The position numbers were made by a program, and so were the translations under genes. A DNA stretch of 64,000 bases from DATJOJ01 sp035507035 (lineage in GTDB: Bacteria; Acidobacteriota; Terriglobia; Terriglobales; Acidobacteriaceae). Location: the NCBI GenBank assembly GCA_035507035.1, contig DATJOJ010000028.1, positions 1-64,000 on the forward strand. The letters run 5' to 3'. The notes under the pieces were generated by a model. It saw only the letters and a list, made by a program, of their open reading frames with translations. It searched no databases and had not been told where the DNA came from. Positions within the stretch are counted from its first letter, which is position 1. Every line of letters begins with the position of its first letter. Shown here one piece after another: positions 60,913 through 64,000 of this stretch.

Positions 60913-61128
60913 ATGGCCCACGGAAACAATGCGGTCGTTAGCGATCCCGAGGTTCTCGGCGGCACACCCGTCTTTCGTGGCACTCGTGTCCCTTTTCAAG
61001 CTCTCCTGGACTATATCGAAGGCGGGCAAAATCTCCAGGAATTCCTCGATGACTTTCCAACCGTCTCTCGCGATGCCGCCATTCACGCACTCGAACACGC
61101 CAAATCGCTCGTCCTCAACGAACTTTAA
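60913..61128 (+). CDS. DUF433 antitoxin-like protein
   Basis: The 71-residue protein has the DUF433 helix-turn-helix fold: DPEVLGGTPVFRGTRVPFQA and FLDDFPTVSRDAAIHALEHA. Such proteins are antitoxins of PIN-like DUF5615 toxins and bind DNA to autoregulate. The toxin gene starts at the next base after its stop (TAAATG), so translation is coupled. It lies between two GloVer genes. Confidence 0.92.
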   Translation: MAHGNNAVVSDPEVLGGTPVFRGTRVPFQALLDYIEGGQNLQEFLDDFPTVSRDAAIHALEHAKSLVLNEL

Positions 61129-61449
61129 ATGAAGCTGCTCCTCGACGAGTGCATCCCCAGATCCTTTAAGCGCCACCTGTTGGGCCATGACTGTCAGACC
61201 GTTCCCGAACTAGGCTGGGCGGGCAAGAAAAACGGAGAACTTCTGTCACTGGCGGAGACAAGCGGCTTCGATGTTTTTCTGACCATTGATCGGGGAATTG
61301 AGTATCAGCAGAATCTCAGCGCCCGAAGACTTGCGACCGTTCTGATCAAATCCCGCTCAAGCCGCCTGCAGGATCTTTTGCCGCATACCCGGAAGATTTT
61401 TGACGCGCTTGACTCGGTCAGCCCGGGGCAACTAATAGAAATCGTTTAG
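61129..61449 (+). CDS. DUF5615 PIN-like toxin
   Basis: The 106-residue protein has the Mut7-C/PIN-like core: LLLDECIPRSFKRHLLGHD with acidic metal residues, FDVFLTIDRGIEYQQN and VLIKSRSSRLQDLLP. It is predicted to be an RNase, inhibited by the DUF433 protein. Start and stop are clear and the gene follows the antitoxin with no gap. The catalytic Asp residues look intact, so it may be active. Both genes form a mobile TA module. Confidence 0.9.
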   Translation: MKLLLDECIPRSFKRHLLGHDCQTVPELGWAGKKNGELLSLAETSGFDVFLTIDRGIEYQQNLSARRLATVLIKSRSSRLQDLLPHTRKIFDALDSVSPGQLIEIV

Positions 61450-61815
61450 GGCATCCACGGCTGGAACCGTTCATTCTGCATTTCGTCCGCAAGGTGCCCC
61501 AGGTGCCGCGAGCGCTCTTCGCGAGCTCACCTGGGGATCACGCGGAACCCGGATCGTCGCCGGGTGCCCCATTCAAGCCCGGTTTTGGCTTGAATGGGGA
61601 ATTTCCTGCTGGCGCGCCTGTTCAATCTCTTTCCGCCCGAACGACACGCCGGGAAGGGCACGACTTCCAGTCGTGCCAACTATCACCGCCGCAGACATAC
61701 TCGCGCCCATCGGGCGCAACCACCACGGCGCCCGAACCCACGCTAATCCCCATGGACACCGCTCCCGATCTGAGCTAATATCGCCGACGCCCGGCCCCTG
61801 CCGCTGAGTTGTCCT
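61450..61815. repeat. Second copy of modules R and B
   Basis: Module R (61494-61630) contains a perfect 13-base stem, CCCCATTCAAGCC (61567-61579) with GGCTTGAATGGGG (61587-61599). Module B (61650-61815) follows, with TAATAT at 61776-61781. The order and sequence match 59052-59461, so the gene and its flank were duplicated together. No gene fits this gap. Confidence 0.8.
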
Positions 61816-63168
61816 ATGCTCCGCAAGCCTTACATCTTCGCCGCGCTCGTCGCCCTCGCGCTCGCCCCCGCAGCTTCCGCTCAATGGAACGAAGAAGTGC
61901 TTTACAGCTTTCAAGGCATCCCGGATGGAATCGGCCCCATCGGCCGGATCGTCCACGACAAGCAAGGCAATCTCTACGGGGCCACCGTAGATGGCGGCGC
62001 TGCCAACTGCCAGGGCACCGCCCAGTGTGGCACGGTCTATGAGTTAACCCCTCCCGCAAAGAACGGCGATCCATGGGCGGAAGTTGTCCTCCATGTTTTC
62101 CAACCCATTGACACCGGCGACGGGGCCGCGCCCGGAGGCGGCTTGGTTATGGATGGCGCCGGAAACTTGTACGGAGTCACCGGCTACCAAGGCACCGGAC
62201 AATGCGAGCTTTTCGGAAGTGTTGATGGCTGCGGCACGGTCTATGAGATGTCGCCCCCATCGCAGCCGGGCGGGGCGTGGACCGAAGCAGTGATCTACAA
62301 CTTTCAGGGCGGCAAGGATGGTTACGTGCCCAACGGAGACCTGGTATTTGATAAGGCAGGCAACCTGTATGGTGTAACCCTGTTTGGCGGAGGCCGAGGC
62401 ACAACGTGTGATGCTTTTTATGGCGGAAACTGCGGAACGTGGACAGAGAAGGTGCTATACAGCTTTGCCGGGGCTGGACCGTGGAGCGTTAACGGAGACG
62501 GAGGCCAACCGATCGGCGGTCTCGTATTCGACGCGAAGGGCAACATCTATGGCACGACATTCTACGGTGGCGACTCTGCCGGGATTTGCGAATCTCGAGC
62601 AGGATGTGGCACTGCATTCGAACTTCTTGCCCCCCGTCGAAACAGCGATCGCTGGACCGAAAAGGTACTCCATCGTTTTCAAGGACAGCCCAACGACGGG
62701 GTTGGTCCCAACGGTAACCTGATTCTTGTTGATGGAGCACTTTATGGCACGACCGTCGGCGGCGGTGCCCCAGAGAACGGTACTATCTTTCAACTTCAGC
62801 TCACCCCTGGAGGAGACGGCGACTGGACTGAAGCCATAATTCACGTCTTCGGAGGCGGCGAAGAGGGAGATGGCACTTCGCCCTTACTCTCCGGTCCGAA
62901 CCTAACATTTTATGGCACGGCCGGTGGGAGTAATCCCGGCGACGGCGGGGCCATCTATCAACTGCAGCCTCCCGGCCAGGAAGGAGGACAATGGATTTAT
63001 TCGGAGGACTACACGTTTCCGCCATTCGGTTCCCAAAATGCCTACGATCCCCAGGATCTAGGCTTTGTAAACGGTGGTAGCGGGATGTATGGCAGTTCGT
63101 TGTACGGCGGATCAAGCCAGAACTGCGGCGATTCAGGTTGTGGCACTGTCTGGGGCGTAAGGCCTTGA
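61816..63168 (+). CDS. Secreted GloVer tandem-repeat protein (duplicated copy B)
   Basis: The 450-residue precursor begins MLRKPYIFAALVALALAPAA, nearly identical to copy A at 59462. The repeats are strongly similar, but VFELSPPKQKGGA of copy A is missing in the fourth repeat (YGGNCGTWTEK), an in-frame loss of 13 residues. The other blades and Cys pairs look complete. Common control through the duplicated B module is likely. The copy is probably functional despite the lost strand, though a blade may be defective. Confidence 0.9.
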   Translation: MLRKPYIFAALVALALAPAASAQWNEEVLYSFQGIPDGIGPIGRIVHDKQGNLYGATVDGGAANCQGTAQCGTVYELTPPAKNGDPWAEVVLHVFQPIDTGDGAAPGGGLVMDGAGNLYGVTGYQGTGQCELFGSVDGCGTVYEMSPPSQPGGAWTEAVIYNFQGGKDGYVPNGDLVFDKAGNLYGVTLFGGGRGTTCDAFYGGNCGTWTEKVLYSFAGAGPWSVNGDGGQPIGGLVFDAKGNIYGTTFYGGDSAGICESRAGCGTAFELLAPRRNSDRWTEKVLHRFQGQPNDGVGPNGNLILVDGALYGTTVGGGAPENGTIFQLQLTPGGDGDWTEAIIHVFGGGEEGDGTSPLLSGPNLTFYGTAGGSNPGDGGAIYQLQPPGQEGGQWIYSEDYTFPPFGSQNAYDPQDLGFVNGGSGMYGSSLYGGSSQNCGDSGCGTVWGVRP

Positions 63169-63554
63169 CCCAGGTGCAAGGTGCCCCAGGTTCCGCGAGC
63201 GGGGTCCGCGAGCCGGGTGCCCCATTCAAGCCCGGTTTTGGCTTGAGTGGGGAATTTCCTGCTGACGCGCCTGTTCAATCTCTTTCCGCCCGAACGACAC
63301 GCCGGGAAGGGCACGACTTCTAGTCGTGCCAACTATCACCGCCGCAAACATACTCGCGCCCATCGGGCGCAACTACCACGGCGCCCGAACCCACGCTAAT
63401 CCCCATGGACACCGCTCCCGATCTGAGCTCATCCCGCCGACGCAGGGTGCCCCAGGTTTCGCGAGCGAGGTCCGCGAGCTAACCTGGGGTCACGCGGAAC
63501 CCGGATCGTCGCCACGTGCCCCATTCAAGCCCGGTTTTGGCTTGAGTGGGGAAT
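63169..63554. repeat. Third and fourth repeat copies, no gene
   Basis: A shortened R module (63181-63290) is followed by a third B module (63303-63432) and another R copy (63447-63554). Unlike the first two, this B copy has no GloVer gene and its TAATAT is changed to CATCCC. The last R hairpin reaches the end of the acyl-CoA synthetase gene. These look like remnants of a failed or partial duplication. Confidence 0.75.
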
Positions 63555-64000
63555 TTACTCCCTGTACATCCCCTCAATCTCTTCTTTATACCGATCTTCC
63601 ACCACCCGCCGCCGCAGCTTCATGGTCGCCGTCAGTGCGCCATTCTCTACCGAGAATTCCTCCGCGACCAGCAACACTTTCTTCAATTGCTCAAACCGCG
63701 CCAGCCCGCCATTCAAGTCTGAGACAATTCCCTCATACAACTCCCGCACCTTCGCTTGCTCAATCAACTCCTTTCGGGACCCGAACCCCACCTGGTTCGC
63801 CCGCGCCCAATCTTCCAGCAACGGAAAATGCGGCACAATCAGCACTGCCGGAAACTTCCGCTTGTCACCAATCATGACCGCCTCCGCCACCAGCGCATGG
63901 TGCTTCAAGGCATTTTCCAGCGGCTGCGGCGCCACAAACTTCCCGCCCGACGTCTTGATCAAGTCCTTCTTCCGGTCCGTAACCGACAAAAATCCCTCAT
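63555..64000 (-). CDS. Long-chain acyl-CoA synthetase (AMP-forming), C-terminal part
   Basis: The gene extends past the right edge; 148 codons are visible. EGFLSVTDRKKDLIKTSGGK, with the hinge Asp and the C-terminal catalytic-domain Lys, then PQPLENAL and FPAVLIVPHF are typical of FAA1-like fatty-acyl-CoA synthetases, which activate fatty acids with ATP and CoA. The visible C terminus ends GMYRE after a helical stretch. The rest of the gene, and so the chain-length range, is not in the window. Confidence 0.88.
   Translation of the reverse strand, partial: EGFLSVTDRKKDLIKTSGGKFVAPQPLENALKHHALVAEAVMIGDKRKFPAVLIVPHFPLLEDWARANQVGFGSRKELIEQAKVRELYEGIVSDLNGGLARFEQLKKVLLVAEEFSVENGALTATMKLRRRVVEDRYKEEIEGMYRE

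Overview
The window looks like a chromosome segment of a member of the Acidobacteriota, most likely class Terriglobia. This is an inference from gene content: four secreted proteins built of 'NLYGTT..GG' (GloVer-type) tandem repeats, a CadC-like winged-helix/TPR regulator, a TMTC-like membrane protein, many hairpin-rich interspersed repeats between genes, and a moderately high G+C content. No rRNA, phage, plasmid or CRISPR signal was seen. There is one tRNA (Asn) and one IS1595-type insertion sequence.

Layout. 1-2408: start of an SDR oxidoreductase gene divergent from its likely TetR regulator, then tRNA-Asn and folP. 2491-8270: a nickel-import and hydrogenase-maturation block (NiCoT, hypC, hypD, hypE, hypF) without hypA, hypB or a hydrogenase. 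8271-8954: a gap with a PIN-toxin remnant and a probable structured RNA with a 21-codon reading frame. 8955-20037: Nudix hydrolase, a LigD-type ligase without polymerase domain, LemA/DUF2207 pair, cytochrome c, HtrA protease, TMTC-like protein, PilZ protein and a NarL-like regulator with a degenerate receiver. 20227-26924: secreted propeller-like protein, pruA, small genes and a tryptophanase-family lyase. 26978-29908: the canonical cdaA-cdaR-glmM (c-di-AMP and cell-wall precursor) operon. 30022-33973: metallo-hydrolase, trpE and a GloVer protein. 34104-42017: a six-gene minus-strand operon (COG2403 GTPase, ornithine carbamoyltransferase, carbamate kinase, ATCase-like carbamoyltransferase, ornithine aminotransferase, malic enzyme). 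42219-47919: secreted small protein, IS1595 transposase, an orphan proteasome-like Ntn hydrolase, GloVer protein, BrkB-family protein and a cold-shock gene. 47991-55677: permuted papain-like protein, TPR pseudo-peptidase, queG and nfnAB. 55813-64000: a frameshifted repeat protein, the CadC-like regulator, two tandemly duplicated GloVer genes around a DUF433/DUF5615 toxin-antitoxin pair, and the 3' part of an acyl-CoA synthetase gene.

How the genes work together. Seven CRP/FNR-type palindromes (TGTGA-N6-TCAC core) lie before the nickel transporter, hypC, hypD, cytochrome c, tryptophanase, the 42219 secreted protein and nfnAB. In four or five cases a -10-like hexamer begins exactly 37 bases from the start of the site. 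This suggests one redox or anaerobic regulon linking hydrogenase maturation, electron transfer and amino-acid breakdown. The carbamoyltransferase operon, with pruA elsewhere in the window, could take citrulline or a related ureido compound to ornithine, ATP and glutamate. Its second transcarbamylase keeps the carbamoyl-phosphate site but has changed amino-acid-binding residues, so its substrate is probably not aspartate. The best candidates for undescribed biology are this operon, the predicted regulon, the stand-alone proteasome-like hydrolase and the structured RNA near 8.6-8.9 kb.
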